Shown piece by piece: positions 17,366 to 25,746 of a stretch of 38,370 bases of DNA. The stretch lies in contig JAGKSW010000088.1 of the NCBI GenBank assembly GCA_018993265.1, positions 1 to 38,370 of the forward strand, in the 5' to 3' direction. How positions within the stretch are numbered: the first letter of the stretch is position 1; the number at the start of each line of letters is the position of its first letter. The stretch comes from Nostoc sp. TH1S01 (GTDB lineage Bacteria > Cyanobacteriota > Cyanobacteriia > Cyanobacteriales > Nostocaceae). The notes below the pieces were generated by a model that was not told the origin of the DNA, searched no databases, and worked only from the letters and a program-made list of their open reading frames with translations. The translations under genes and the position numbers were made by a program.

Positions 17366-17526
17366 TTGTTCAAAGCAATTGGAGGTAGTAGAGTTGGCAA
17401 GTATTGTGTTTTTGCAGCTAATACCCATAGCTGGAGGTAAATCATAAATTGATGAATCTTCGCTATTGCCAATTTCTCATCCTCCACAGACAATGGTCGA
17501 AAGTAGTAGGCTGTATCTGGAAGCAT
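17302..17526 (-). CDS. Possible small protein antisense to the ntcA-DUF3084 gap (74 aa)
   Basis: An ATG-initiated frame lying wholly between ntcA and the DUF3084 gene. The first 45 residues (starting MLPDTAYYFRPLSVEDEKLA, with QFMIYLQLWVLAAKTQYL) read like a real amphipathic protein, whereas the tail runs through interspersed repeat DNA. There is no obvious ribosome binding site. It could be a genuine small gene whose end was overwritten by a repeat, or chance. The family is not recognised. Confidence 0.3.
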   Translation of the reverse strand: MLPDTAYYFRPLSVEDEKLAIAKIHQFMIYLQLWVLAAKTQYLPTLLPPIALNNKECRSQEAQIQNESRFCSDS

Positions 17527-17540
17527 TTCGGTAGCTGAAG

Positions 17541-19031
17541 ATGACCACTGGGTACATCCTCATAGCGGCAATTTTAATTTTGGGAGGCGTAATTGCCACT
17601 GTGGGCGATCGCATTGGCACACGGGTTGGCAAAGCCCGCCTCTCACTATTTAAGCTTCGACCAAAAAATACAGCGGTATTGGTAACGATTTTTACTGGAG
17701 GGTTAATTTCAGCATCAACTCTAGGAATTTTGTTTGCTGCTGATGAAGGATTGCGTAAGGGGGTTTTTGAATTAGAAGATATTCAAAAAGACCTGAGAAA
17801 CAAACGGGAACAACTAAAAACCGCAGAAGCTCAAAAAAGCCAAGTAGAAAAAGAGTTAAGCCAAGCCAGAAAAGAACAAACTCAGGCGCAACAAGACTTA
17901 CAAAGAATTAATAAATCTTTGCAAGCTGCTAATGCTAAACAACGGGAAACACAAGCACAACTCAACCAAACACTTGGTCGTCAAGCCCAAACTCAAGCGC
18001 AATTACAGCGCACTCAAGGGCGTTTAAATCAAGTAGCTACTCAGTATCAACAAGCGAGAGCAGAACTAGAAAACGTTTATAACCAAAGAAAAGCCCTACA
18101 AGTAGCGGTAGGACAATTAAAGGCAGAACAACAAAGATTGTACGCAGAAGCGAAAAAGGCGATTGATGAAGCGAAAACAGCCATTTCCAAACGAGATCGC
18201 GAACTCGCCAATCGTCAGGAAATTATTGAACAGCGCGATCGCAAAATCGCCCAATTAGATAAACTCATTCAAAATCGCAATTTAGAAATTACTGCCAGAG
18301 AACAGGTAATTGCAACCAGAGAATCTCGCCTCAAAGAATTAGAAAGACAACAGGATTATTTAGAGCAAGAAGTAGCCAGACTCGAAAAATATTATCAGTC
18401 TTATCAAGACCTGCGTTTAGGCAAATTGGCGTTAGTGCGTGGTCAAGTTTTGGCTGGTGCGGTAATTCAAGTTAATCAAGCGTCGGCGGCGCGTCAGGCG
18501 GTGTTGCAACTGTTAGGCGATGCTAACCAAAATGCCATCTTTCAGTTAACTGAACCAAGTGCAACACCAGAAAATACCCAAATATTGCGCGTCACTCCTG
18601 AAAGAGTTGAGCAGTTGATTAGACAAATTAGTGATGGTCGAGAATATGTCGTACGAATTTTCTCCGCAGGCAATTACGTCAGAGGCGAAAAACAGATAGA
18701 ATTTTTTGCAGATGCGGCACGCAATATCTTAGTCTTTGCGGGAGGAGAGGTATTAGCTAGCACTAGTGCCGATCCTAGAACCATGACATCTTATCAGCTA
18801 CGGCAAAGATTAGATTTGCTGATTTCTGCTTCTCAATTTCGTGCCAGAAATGCTGGCATTGTAGAAGGTGTACAAGTAGATGGAACATTTTTGCGTTTTA
18901 TTAACCAACTCAGACAATACGATCAGCCTTTAGATATTAAAGCGATCGCCGCAGAAGATACATACACAGCCGGGCCTCTGCGAGTGAAATTATTAGCTAT
19001 CCAAAACGGTAAAGTAATTTTTAGTACTTAA
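17541..19031 (+). CDS. DUF3084 membrane-anchored coiled-coil protein
   Basis: 496 residues. Two N-terminal membrane segments (about 4-23 and 48-67, the latter VLVTIFTGGLISASTLGILF) enclose a short basic loop, RIGTRVGKARLSLFKLRPKN. A long coiled coil follows (about 75-290), very rich in Gln, Glu, Lys and Arg. The C-terminal globular part has the GQVLAGAVIQVNQASAARQAV and VRIFSAGNYVRGE stretches typical of the cyanobacterial DUF3084 family. Function is unknown; a structural or envelope role is a reasonable guess. It follows ntcA by 261 bases, a neighbourhood I believe also found in other Nostocales. Confidence 0.9.
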   Translation: MTTGYILIAAILILGGVIATVGDRIGTRVGKARLSLFKLRPKNTAVLVTIFTGGLISASTLGILFAADEGLRKGVFELEDIQKDLRNKREQLKTAEAQKSQVEKELSQARKEQTQAQQDLQRINKSLQAANAKQRETQAQLNQTLGRQAQTQAQLQRTQGRLNQVATQYQQARAELENVYNQRKALQVAVGQLKAEQQRLYAEAKKAIDEAKTAISKRDRELANRQEIIEQRDRKIAQLDKLIQNRNLEITAREQVIATRESRLKELERQQDYLEQEVARLEKYYQSYQDLRLGKLALVRGQVLAGAVIQVNQASAARQAVLQLLGDANQNAIFQLTEPSATPENTQILRVTPERVEQLIRQISDGREYVVRIFSAGNYVRGEKQIEFFADAARNILVFAGGEVLASTSADPRTMTSYQLRQRLDLLISASQFRARNAGIVEGVQVDGTFLRFINQLRQYDQPLDIKAIAAEDTYTAGPLRVKLLAIQNGKVIFST

Positions 19032-19033
19032 AT

Positions 19034-19065
19034 AGAGGTTAGGGGCTAGAGGCTAGGGGCTAGGA
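19034..19065. repeat. Tandem GGGGCTA/GAGGCTA heptamer repeat
   Basis: Directly after the DUF3084 stop codon. Same family as 7061-7089. Confidence 0.85.
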
Positions 19066-19266
19066 TTTACAGCAGAAGTCAGGAGAATCGCTATAAATAA
19101 ATTACCCTTCTCCTGTGGGAGACACTAACGCGAACTACTGCGCTCAGGGTTCACTCACAAGAAGGCAATATTTCTTGTGCTTCGCATCTCGAAATAATAT
19201 ATTTCCATATTTTTCTGTTCCTTGTTCCCTACCTCCACGAATGAGTTTAATTTTGTACAACTACTT

Positions 19267-19719
19267 ATGAATTTAAATGAATTCTCGCCAACTCAACCAG
19301 TGATACTTGGCTTTGATCCTGGTAAAGATAAGTGTGGTTTAGCTGTAATGGGATTAGATCGGCAGCTACATTATCATCAAGTTGTACCCGCATCAGAAGC
19401 GATCGCTAATATAGAAACACTTAGGAAAAAATATCCTGTTTCTTTATTAGTGATGGGCAATCAAACCACAGCCAAGCAGTGGAAACAAAAATTACAACAA
19501 GAATTAGCTCAATCATTAAATATCATGTTAGTAGACGAACGTTATTCTACCTTAGAGGCACGCGATCGCTACTGGCAGATGTATCCGCCCCAAGGACTAA
19601 CAAAACTATTACCAAAAGGAATGCGCCAACCACCAAGACCGATAGATGACATTGTGGCTATCTTATTAATTGAAAGATATTTAAATCGTCTGACAGAATC
19701 AGCAGTCAATAGTCAATAG
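19267..19719 (+). CDS. YqgF/RuvX-like RNase H-fold nuclease
   Basis: 150 residues from the ATG at 19267. The first catalytic Asp is in LGFDPGKDKCGLAV, the family motif DERYSTLEARDRYW matches DERLST-x-EAR of YqgF, and the final acidic motif is in PIDDIVAILLIERYL. YqgF-type proteins process the 5' end of 16S rRNA; RuvX-like paralogues are also proposed as resolvases. The N-terminus is not the canonical RuvX one, so it may be a paralogue rather than the main ribosomal enzyme. The C-terminal residues (AVNSQ) and the stop codon are formed by a GTCAATA heptamer repeat, so the end of the protein has been rewritten by repeat DNA. An upstream TTG at 19222 is less likely. Confidence 0.85.
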   Translation: MNLNEFSPTQPVILGFDPGKDKCGLAVMGLDRQLHYHQVVPASEAIANIETLRKKYPVSLLVMGNQTTAKQWKQKLQQELAQSLNIMLVDERYSTLEARDRYWQMYPPQGLTKLLPKGMRQPPRPIDDIVAILLIERYLNRLTESAVNSQ

Positions 19720-19732
19720 TCAACGGCCAATG
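19704..19732. repeat. Tandem GTCAATA heptamer repeat overlapping a gene end
   Basis: Imperfect GTCAATA units that supply the last codons and stop of the YqgF-like gene. Confidence 0.8.
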
Positions 19733-19758
19733 GTTATTTACCAGACTTACTGGCTTTT

Positions 19759-20022
19759 TCATAACTCTGCTCTGATAGTAAAAGCATAGTCTCCTCCTGG
19801 TTCCAACTGATAATCTTGTTTTTCTAAAAAGCGACCAAGAGGTTCTTTAATTAAAGCGCGACCTTGGGAAGGTTTCACCGACAGTTCTCCACGGCGGAAA
19901 TGCCATTGGAAATGCCACTCAAAATCTCCCGCGCTGACTTCACCCTCAAGAAACCCATGTTGCCAGGATTGGCGTGTAATTCTGACATGGGCAGTAGTTT
20001 CTGGCAAACGTTTTGCACTCAC
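19759..20022 (-). CDS. DUF3146 family protein (87 aa)
   Basis: Small cyanobacterial protein of unknown function. Recognisable stretches are MSAKRLPETTAHVRITRQSW at the start, GEVSAGDFEWHFQWHFRRGELSV in the middle and the C-terminal LEPGGDYAFTIRAEL. It is predicted to be all-beta and soluble. It converges with the YqgF-like gene, separated by a heptamer repeat. The function cannot be inferred from context. Confidence 0.85.
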   Translation of the reverse strand: MSAKRLPETTAHVRITRQSWQHGFLEGEVSAGDFEWHFQWHFRRGELSVKPSQGRALIKEPLGRFLEKQDYQLEPGGDYAFTIRAEL

Positions 20023-20331
20023 AATGCTTTAGATAAAGTGTGGGATAACAGCAAACAATGCAGTCTATTTCTTTTATTTACCAAACTTCGCTGCGATCGA
20101 CAAACTAACAAAAGGTAGCTTTAACACTTTTTTGAATAGCCAAATGGATGACATCATAAATGAACCTTGTCAACACTTTGCAGTAAGAGTCTCAAAAAAT
20201 CAAATAATTAATAACATTATGATGACTTGGCTGAGCCAAGAAGTATAGTGATGACAAATGTTACAAATGAAGACTATAAAACTATAAATTGATGAATTTA
20301 TGCTCTCAATCTAAGTTAAGCAGTGATTGCT
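20023..20331. other. Intergenic region before the Uma2 gene
   Basis: About 309 bases, AT-rich, no gene seen. It would hold the divergent promoters of the DUF3146 gene (minus) and the Uma2 gene (plus). Confidence 0.5.
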
Positions 20332-20895
20332 ATGGTGACAACAGTTCCACTTGCAGAAACAAGATTGCTAAACAACATTAGCTGGCGGACATTCAAAGCC
20401 ATGCTGGCAGATATGAACAAAGAACGAAACTCTCGACTTGCCTATGACAATGGAAGAGTAGAAATTATGACTCCACTAATGCCCCATGAGAACTCGAACC
20501 GCCTAATTGAAGGCTTGATTCTCGTTCTTAGTGAGGAATTTGGCTTGGAAGTCAAAACAACAGGCTCACTAACATTGACACGGGACGACTTAGAAAAAGG
20601 AGGGGAGCCAGATAGTAGTTATTATATTCAGCATGAATTTTTAGTCAGGGATAAAGAAAGTATTGATTTAAATCAATATCCTCCGCCAGAGTTAATGCTG
20701 GAAGTCCATTACTCCAAACCTAAAATAGAAAAATTATCTCTCTATGCCTCAATGGGTATCCCTGAATTTTGGAGATATAACGGTATTATTTTGCGAATTT
20801 ATACTCTTTTAGATAATAAATATTCAAAAGTCGAACTGAGTCCTACTTTTGTACCAGTTGCACTTCGAGACATTCCACGATATAATTACATCTAA
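20332..20895 (+). CDS. Uma2 family (PD-(D/E)xK fold) protein, first copy
   Basis: 187 residues from the ATG at 20332; a GTG three codons earlier is the alternative. Uma2 proteins have a restriction-endonuclease-like fold, are greatly amplified in cyanobacteria and have no settled function. Here the conserved core reads RLAYDNGRVEIMTP, then EPDSSYYI for the acidic residue, PELMLEVHYS for the E-x-h strand and GIPEFWRYN, where the usual sequence is GVPEYWIVD. Lys residues follow the E strand. The intact motifs suggest a functional fold. It is isolated, between DUF3146 and typA, ending before a bidirectional terminator. Confidence 0.88.
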   Translation: MVTTVPLAETRLLNNISWRTFKAMLADMNKERNSRLAYDNGRVEIMTPLMPHENSNRLIEGLILVLSEEFGLEVKTTGSLTLTRDDLEKGGEPDSSYYIQHEFLVRDKESIDLNQYPPPELMLEVHYSKPKIEKLSLYASMGIPEFWRYNGIILRIYTLLDNKYSKVELSPTFVPVALRDIPRYNYI

Positions 20896-21071
20896 TAAAA
20901 ATAAACTTGTTAAATTAGCATTAATGTTGTAAATATTATTGTGATTTACATTGTTCATACAGAAACTCTTTAGCGACTATTTTGCAAGTCAAAATTACTG
21001 AATTAATTCATTTGATTTGATGAATTTATACTACAGTATAGTACAAAATATTACTAGTACATAATTACTTG

Positions 21072-21100
21072 AAAAAAAGCCTGCGTCAGCAGGCTTTTTT
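21072..21100. terminator. Bidirectional intrinsic terminator between Uma2 gene and typA
   Basis: A stem of AAAAAAGCCTGC against GCAGGCTTTTTT with the tetraloop GTCA. The A/T flanks make it function on both strands, so it can stop the plus-strand Uma2 transcript and the minus-strand typA transcript, which converge here. Confidence 0.9.
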
Positions 21101-21143
21101 GGTGTTATTAATTATTTAGGTACGGCTAATCCACCACTACAAA

Positions 21144-22934
21144 TTACCGTTTCGCCAACTTCTTCGCCATCTTCCGCAAGCGAATGGATTGAGGTGTTAC
21201 TTCCACCAACTCATCGGGGCCGATGTATTCTAACGCCCGTTCGAGGCTCATTTCTACTGGTGCTTGCAACTGTACCAACTCATCACCACCGGAGGCGCGG
21301 TGGTTGGTTAACTGCTTGGTTTTGCAGACATTCAATTCTAAGTCTTGGGGACGGTTGTGTTCACCGACAATCATGCCCTTGTAGACTTTAGTACCAGGAG
21401 TAATGAAGAATACGCCTCTATCTTCAGCGTTCTTCATGGCGTAGAAGGTAGAAACACCTTCTTCAAAGGCAATCAACACGCCTTTGTTCCGGGCTTCAAT
21501 TTCGCCACAAATAGGACGATAATCTAAGAAGCTGTGGTTCATGATGCCTTCACCACGGGTCATTCGCATGAATTCACCACGGAAACCAATCAAACCACGA
21601 GCGGGAATGACAAATTCTAGCTGGGTACGGTTGCTAACTCCAGGCTGCATATCTTGCATTTCACCTTTGCGTTGTCCTAAACGTTCAATACAGCTACCTA
21701 CTGCATCTGAAGGCACGTCTAACACCAACAGTTCGTAAGGTTCGCAAGGTTGACCGTTGACTTCGCGGTAAATTACCTGTGGCTGAGATACTTGGAACTC
21801 GTAACCTTCGCGGCGCATTGTTTCGATTAAGATACCCAAGTGCAATTCACCACGACCGGAAACTAGGAATTTATCGGGAGAATCGGTTTCTTCCACACGT
21901 AATGCAACGTTGGTTTCTAGTTCGCGGAATAGGCGATCGCGTACTTGTCTAGATGTTACCAGCTTACCTTCTTGACCAGCAAAAGGTGAATCGTTCACCC
22001 AGAAGGTCATTTGCAAGGTGGGTTCATCCACTTTAATTAGTGGTAATGCTTGGGGTTCGTTGGGGTCGGTAATTGTTTCACCGATGTTTGCATCAGCGAA
22101 ACCAGCAACCGCCACAATATGGCCTGCGGTTGCTTCTTCTAATTCCACCCGTTTCAAACCTTCAAAGCCAAGCAACTTACTAATTTTTGCCTTAACAATT
22201 GCGCCTGTTTCTGTCACTAAGGCTGCTTGCTGTCCGCCACGGATAGTGCCATTGTGGATTCTGCCAATGACAATCCGTCCCAGATATTCAGAATAATCTA
22301 GGGTTGTAACTTGCAATTGCAGAGGTTTAGTAGCATCACCAACTGGTGGTGGAACATGACGCAAAATTGCTTCAAATAATGGTTGCATATCCTTGGGTTC
22401 TTCTTCCAAGGTTTCTTTTGCATAACCAGACAAACCAGAAGCGAACAGATAAGGGAAGTCGCACTGGTCATCATCTGCGCCTAATTCTAAGAACAGATCC
22501 AGCACCTTATCTATTGCACCGTGGGGTTCGGCTTGGGGGCGATCAATTTTGTTAACTACAACAATTGGGCGTAGTCCTTTTTCCAATGCCTTTTTCAACA
22601 CAAAGCGTGTTTGAGGCATAGGGCCTTCGTTAGCATCAACAATCAGGATACAGCCATCAACCATGCCGAGTACCCGTTCAACTTCGCCACCGAAGTCAGC
22701 GTGTCCGGGAGTATCAATAATATTGGTGAGTGTATCTTTGTAGCGAACGGCTGTATTCTTAGCCAGAATCGTAATTCCACGTTCCCGTTCTAGGTCGTTG
22801 GAGTCCATGACGCAATCCGGAACGTCTTCACCTTCTCGGAAAATGCCGGACTGTCTCAGGAGTGCATCAACCAAGGTGGTTTTGCCGTGGTCTACGTGGG
22901 CGATAATGGCGACGTTACGAATTGGGAGCGTCAT
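21144..22934 (-). CDS. typA: Translational GTPase TypA/BipA
   Basis: 596 residues, full length. The G domain has AHVDHGKTT (G1), the switch region ERERGITI (G2), DTPGHADFG (G3) and NKIDRP (G4). EF-G-like domains follow, and the characteristic BipA C-terminal region has the [32 protein letters not shown] and [13 protein letters not shown] stretches. TypA binds the ribosome and aids assembly and growth under stress or cold. It runs alone on the minus strand with a bidirectional terminator after it; two direct repeats of ACAATTCTAG lie upstream. Confidence 0.98.
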   Translation of the reverse strand: MTLPIRNVAIIAHVDHGKTTLVDALLRQSGIFREGEDVPDCVMDSNDLERERGITILAKNTAVRYKDTLTNIIDTPGHADFGGEVERVLGMVDGCILIVDANEGPMPQTRFVLKKALEKGLRPIVVVNKIDRPQAEPHGAIDKVLDLFLELGADDDQCDFPYLFASGLSGYAKETLEEEPKDMQPLFEAILRHVPPPVGDATKPLQLQVTTLDYSEYLGRIVIGRIHNGTIRGGQQAALVTETGAIVKAKISKLLGFEGLKRVELEEATAGHIVAVAGFADANIGETITDPNEPQALPLIKVDEPTLQMTFWVNDSPFAGQEGKLVTSRQVRDRLFRELETNVALRVEETDSPDKFLVSGRGELHLGILIETMRREGYEFQVSQPQVIYREVNGQPCEPYELLVLDVPSDAVGSCIERLGQRKGEMQDMQPGVSNRTQLEFVIPARGLIGFRGEFMRMTRGEGIMNHSFLDYRPICGEIEARNKGVLIAFEEGVSTFYAMKNAEDRGVFFITPGTKVYKGMIVGEHNRPQDLELNVCKTKQLTNHRASGGDELVQLQAPVEMSLERALEYIGPDELVEVTPQSIRLRKMAKKLAKR

Positions 22935-23037
22935 AGAGGCTTTTAGTGAATCTAGAGGGAATTTTACAATTTACATTTAGGTCTAGGCTGTTGTAACAGA
23001 ATTGGGGATGTTAAGCAAATTCTGTAAAGAACCTTTA

Positions 23038-23067
23038 ACAATTCTAGCGTAATTGACACAATTCTAG
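23038..23067. repeat. Direct repeats ACAATTCTAG, 20 bases apart, upstream of typA
   Basis: Exact 10-base copies at 23038-23047 and 23058-23067, about 105 bases before the typA start. The 20-base period is close to two helical turns, so protein binding on one face is possible. Not a recognised operator. Confidence 0.4.
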
Positions 23068-23221
23068 GGTGACTTTGTAAATGTGTCAGCAAGAGAAAAA
23101 TCAGGCGGCCTCTAAAACTCAGTAGCTTCCTGGTTTACACAGAATAGATCGTTAATTTCTCTAGAGATATTTATGTATTGATAGTGCCAAAATCAACACT
23201 AATTTTATTGTCACAACAACA

Positions 23222-23599
23222 ATGGTTTGGGCTTCAGGAAAGCATTTATAGGGCGACAAATATGCTGTTGAGCAAGAATTAGGCGAAGGTGGTTTTGGTA
23301 TAACTTATCGTGCTAGAGATCATAACGGGTATTACGTTGTTATCAAAACACTGAATGATCAAGTACAACGCCGTCCTGATTTTGTTAAATTTCAGCAAGA
23401 CTTTATTAACGAAGCAATCAAATTAGCTAAATGTAGACATCCTCATATTGTGCAAATTCATGAGGTTATTCATGAGGATGAATTGTGGTGCATGGTAATG
23501 GAATATATTGATGGAATAACCCTAGCTAGTCAAGTTGAAAATCAAGGTGTTTTGTCAGAGGCGGAAGCATTACGTTACATATTAATTCTTCGTCAGTAA
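23222..23599 (+). pseudogene. Broken N-terminal fragment of a Ser/Thr protein kinase
   Basis: An ATG at 23222 opens MVWASGKHL, then a TAG stop at 23249-23251, then the frame continues GDKYAVEQELGEGGFGITY through the glycine loop, the VVIKTL Lys strand, FINEAIKLAKCRHPHIVQI and the hinge VMEYIDGITL, ending EAEALRYI just before the catalytic loop. The next codons (LILRQ, stop) are not kinase-like. Thus only the N-lobe remains, without HRD or DFG motifs, and a nonsense codon interrupts it where relatives usually have Gln-Gly. Two independent lesions make it a pseudogene, related to the cyanobacterial kinases that begin MVW-x-PG. Confidence 0.85.
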
Positions 23600-23843
23600 C
23601 AGTGTACCAAGACTGCACTGTGACTTTTTCGCTTTTCATAAAGATGCTACGCCAAGCTCGGTTAACACTTCAATTTTAAGCTCTCTTTCCTCTGTGACGC
23701 GCCAGTGAGGGAGTCTGGCGACCGAACGCACTGGCTTCTCTGTGCCTGGAGCGGTTCGTAAAATGCCCTAAAAATAAAAATTGAAGCACGAAGGAAAATC
23801 ACTTTCTGACTTCATACTTCAAAATTTAATGTTTATTTAGACC

Positions 23844-23873
23844 AGACTGTAACTTGAATAACAGTCTTTTTTT
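23844..23873 (+). terminator. Intrinsic terminator, plus strand
   Basis: AGACTGT (23844-23850) pairs with ACAGTCT (23861-23867) around a 10-base loop, followed by seven T. It reads as a terminator on the plus strand, facing the end of prs, so it could end transcription from the kinase remnant. On the minus strand the U-run would be upstream. Confidence 0.65.
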
Positions 23874-23875
23874 AG

Positions 23876-24892
23876 CTAACGGAACATACTACTTACAGAG
23901 GTATCTTCGTGAATCCGCCAGATGGTTTCTCCTAAAAGATTTGCCACGGAAAGCACTACTAATTGCGGAAAGCGTTTGTCTTCTGGTAGGGGTATCGTGT
24001 TTGTGACGATGACTTCTTCAAACAAGCCGCTGGATAACCGTTCAATTGCTGGGGGGGAGAAAACTGCATGAGTTGCACAAGCATATACCTGACGCGCTCC
24101 TTCTTCACGCAGCAACCTCGCGCCTTCGGCAATGGTGCCGCCTGTGTCGATCATGTCGTCTACCAACACGGCTGTTTTGCCTTTGACATCGCCGATGACG
24201 TTCAAGACTTCCGCTACATTATGAGCTTGACGGCGTTTATCAATAATGGCAAGAGGAGCATCATTGAGTTTTTTAGCAAATGCTCTGGCTCGTGCTACAC
24301 CACCGACATCAGGAGAAACAACGACAATATCATGCAGTTGTTTGCTAGTAAGATAATCGAGTATCACTGGCGAACCGTAAACATGATCGAAGGGTATATC
24401 GAAGTAGCCTTGAATCTGAGCGGCGTGCAAATCCATTGCCAGGACGCGGTCTGCGCCTGCTTGGGTAATGAGATTAGCAACCAGCTTGGCGGTGATTGAT
24501 TCTCGCCCAGCGGTTTTGCGATCGGCACGAGCATAACCATAATATGGAATCACTGCTGTTACCTGTCTGGCCGAAGCTCGGCGACAGGCATCAATCATAA
24601 TCAGTAATTCCATTAAGTGATCGTTAACTGGTTGACAAGATGGCTGAATTAAATAGACATCGCAACCTCGGATGGATTCTTGGATTTGAACATAAAGTTC
24701 TCCATCCGCAAATCTTTTGCGAATCATCGGCCCCAAGTCCATCCCCAAGTAACGAGCGACTTCTTGAGACAGTTGTATATTGGCAGAGCCAGAAAATAGC
24801 CGCAGGCGATGGTTTTCCGTTAGTCCTGTTGCAGCTGGCTGCACCTTAAAAGCGGCAGAACTGAGCACAGCAGATCCTCGAAGTGCATTCAT
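23876..24892 (-). CDS. prs: Ribose-phosphate pyrophosphokinase (PRPP synthase)
   Basis: Makes PRPP from ribose 5-phosphate and ATP for nucleotide, histidine and tryptophan synthesis. 338 residues with the class I motifs: RLFSGSANIQLSQEVA at the domain start, FADGELYVQI, the ATP-binding stretch YYGYARADRK, the flexible loop MDLHAAQIQGYF, VVSPDVGGVARA and the PRPP-binding AVLVDDMIDTGGT. The first 28 residues are a non-conserved extension; the ATG at 24892 fits, and an alternative start inside this extension cannot be excluded. It is a single-gene unit flanked by long intergenic DNA. Confidence 0.97.
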   Translation of the reverse strand: MNALRGSAVLSSAAFKVQPAATGLTENHRLRLFSGSANIQLSQEVARYLGMDLGPMIRKRFADGELYVQIQESIRGCDVYLIQPSCQPVNDHLMELLIMIDACRRASARQVTAVIPYYGYARADRKTAGRESITAKLVANLITQAGADRVLAMDLHAAQIQGYFDIPFDHVYGSPVILDYLTSKQLHDIVVVSPDVGGVARARAFAKKLNDAPLAIIDKRRQAHNVAEVLNVIGDVKGKTAVLVDDMIDTGGTIAEGARLLREEGARQVYACATHAVFSPPAIERLSSGLFEEVIVTNTIPLPEDKRFPQLVVLSVANLLGETIWRIHEDTSVSSMFR

Positions 24893-25746
24893 GGCGAGAT
24901 TATCATTTAGATATTTACCAGATTTAACCGGAATAGGCTAAATAAACATCTGTGAGCTTTATTTAAGCTTTCATAAAAACTTTCAACATTTCTCAATAGA
25001 GCTACCATCAGTCCATTTTTCAGTTTTTAGTGGTAAACAAACCATCGAATTCGTAACTGACATATAGTGTGTTAGCTAGCCCCTTTGTTGAGTTGTTCTC
25101 AACAACTCAAATTTCCTCTAGATTAGTCTGGTAGCGTAATAATTCTACCAACTGTATGGATTACTGAGACCAACTCTTTTCAGCTTAAGTGAAGTAGAAC
25201 TGGAACTCAGACAGTAGAAATACCCAAAATTAAATTCTTCTGGGGTAGAAGAATATTTTATGATACCAGCTACAAAATTATAAACTGACAAACTCAATTT
25301 TTGGATTATAAATTGGACAAAAATTTTCAAATATGGAAAATGAGCCGGGAAACTCAAAAGCCGCGATTTTGCTTTTAGGGTGTTAATCAGCAGCAGCATA
25401 AAGAGGAGTTGATGATTTCTCTGTTGCTAGCTGGGCAAGCTTTCCTATAGTTTTAGTAATCAATTGGAAATCTGAATAGGATTATTGCTTTTCTTAGGGT
25501 AGAATATCGCCGCAGGTATTTGTCGTGTAACTGACGTATGAAAATGAAAAATCCAAGGTGGGAGTGATGGGTTCACAAGTTTATCAGGATGAGGGTAAAA
25601 AAATTTAGGGGTGAAAGGTGCAAAATCCTCAAATCCTGACACTATCCCTCAAAGCAGAATTTTTGAGTCAATTTTATGTGTTGTGTCCTCCAGACTCAGC
25701 TTTGTGAGGGCGGTCTTATTAGTTATGATTAAATTTGAATTTATTT
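24893..25746. other. Long intergenic region between prs and the membrane kinase gene
   Basis: About 850 bases in which I see no convincing gene. A frame at 25145-25399 (minus) exists but its residues look like translated non-coding AT-rich DNA. An inverted repeat, TTGAGTTGTT and AACAACTCAA with loop CTC, occupies 25088-25110 and lacks a U-run. Confidence 0.55.

Noticed and set aside
25145-25399. 84-codon minus-strand frame before the kinase gene
   Set aside because: Low-complexity Leu/Ser/Phe/Tyr product, no ribosome binding site or recognisable motif; AT-rich intergenic DNA.
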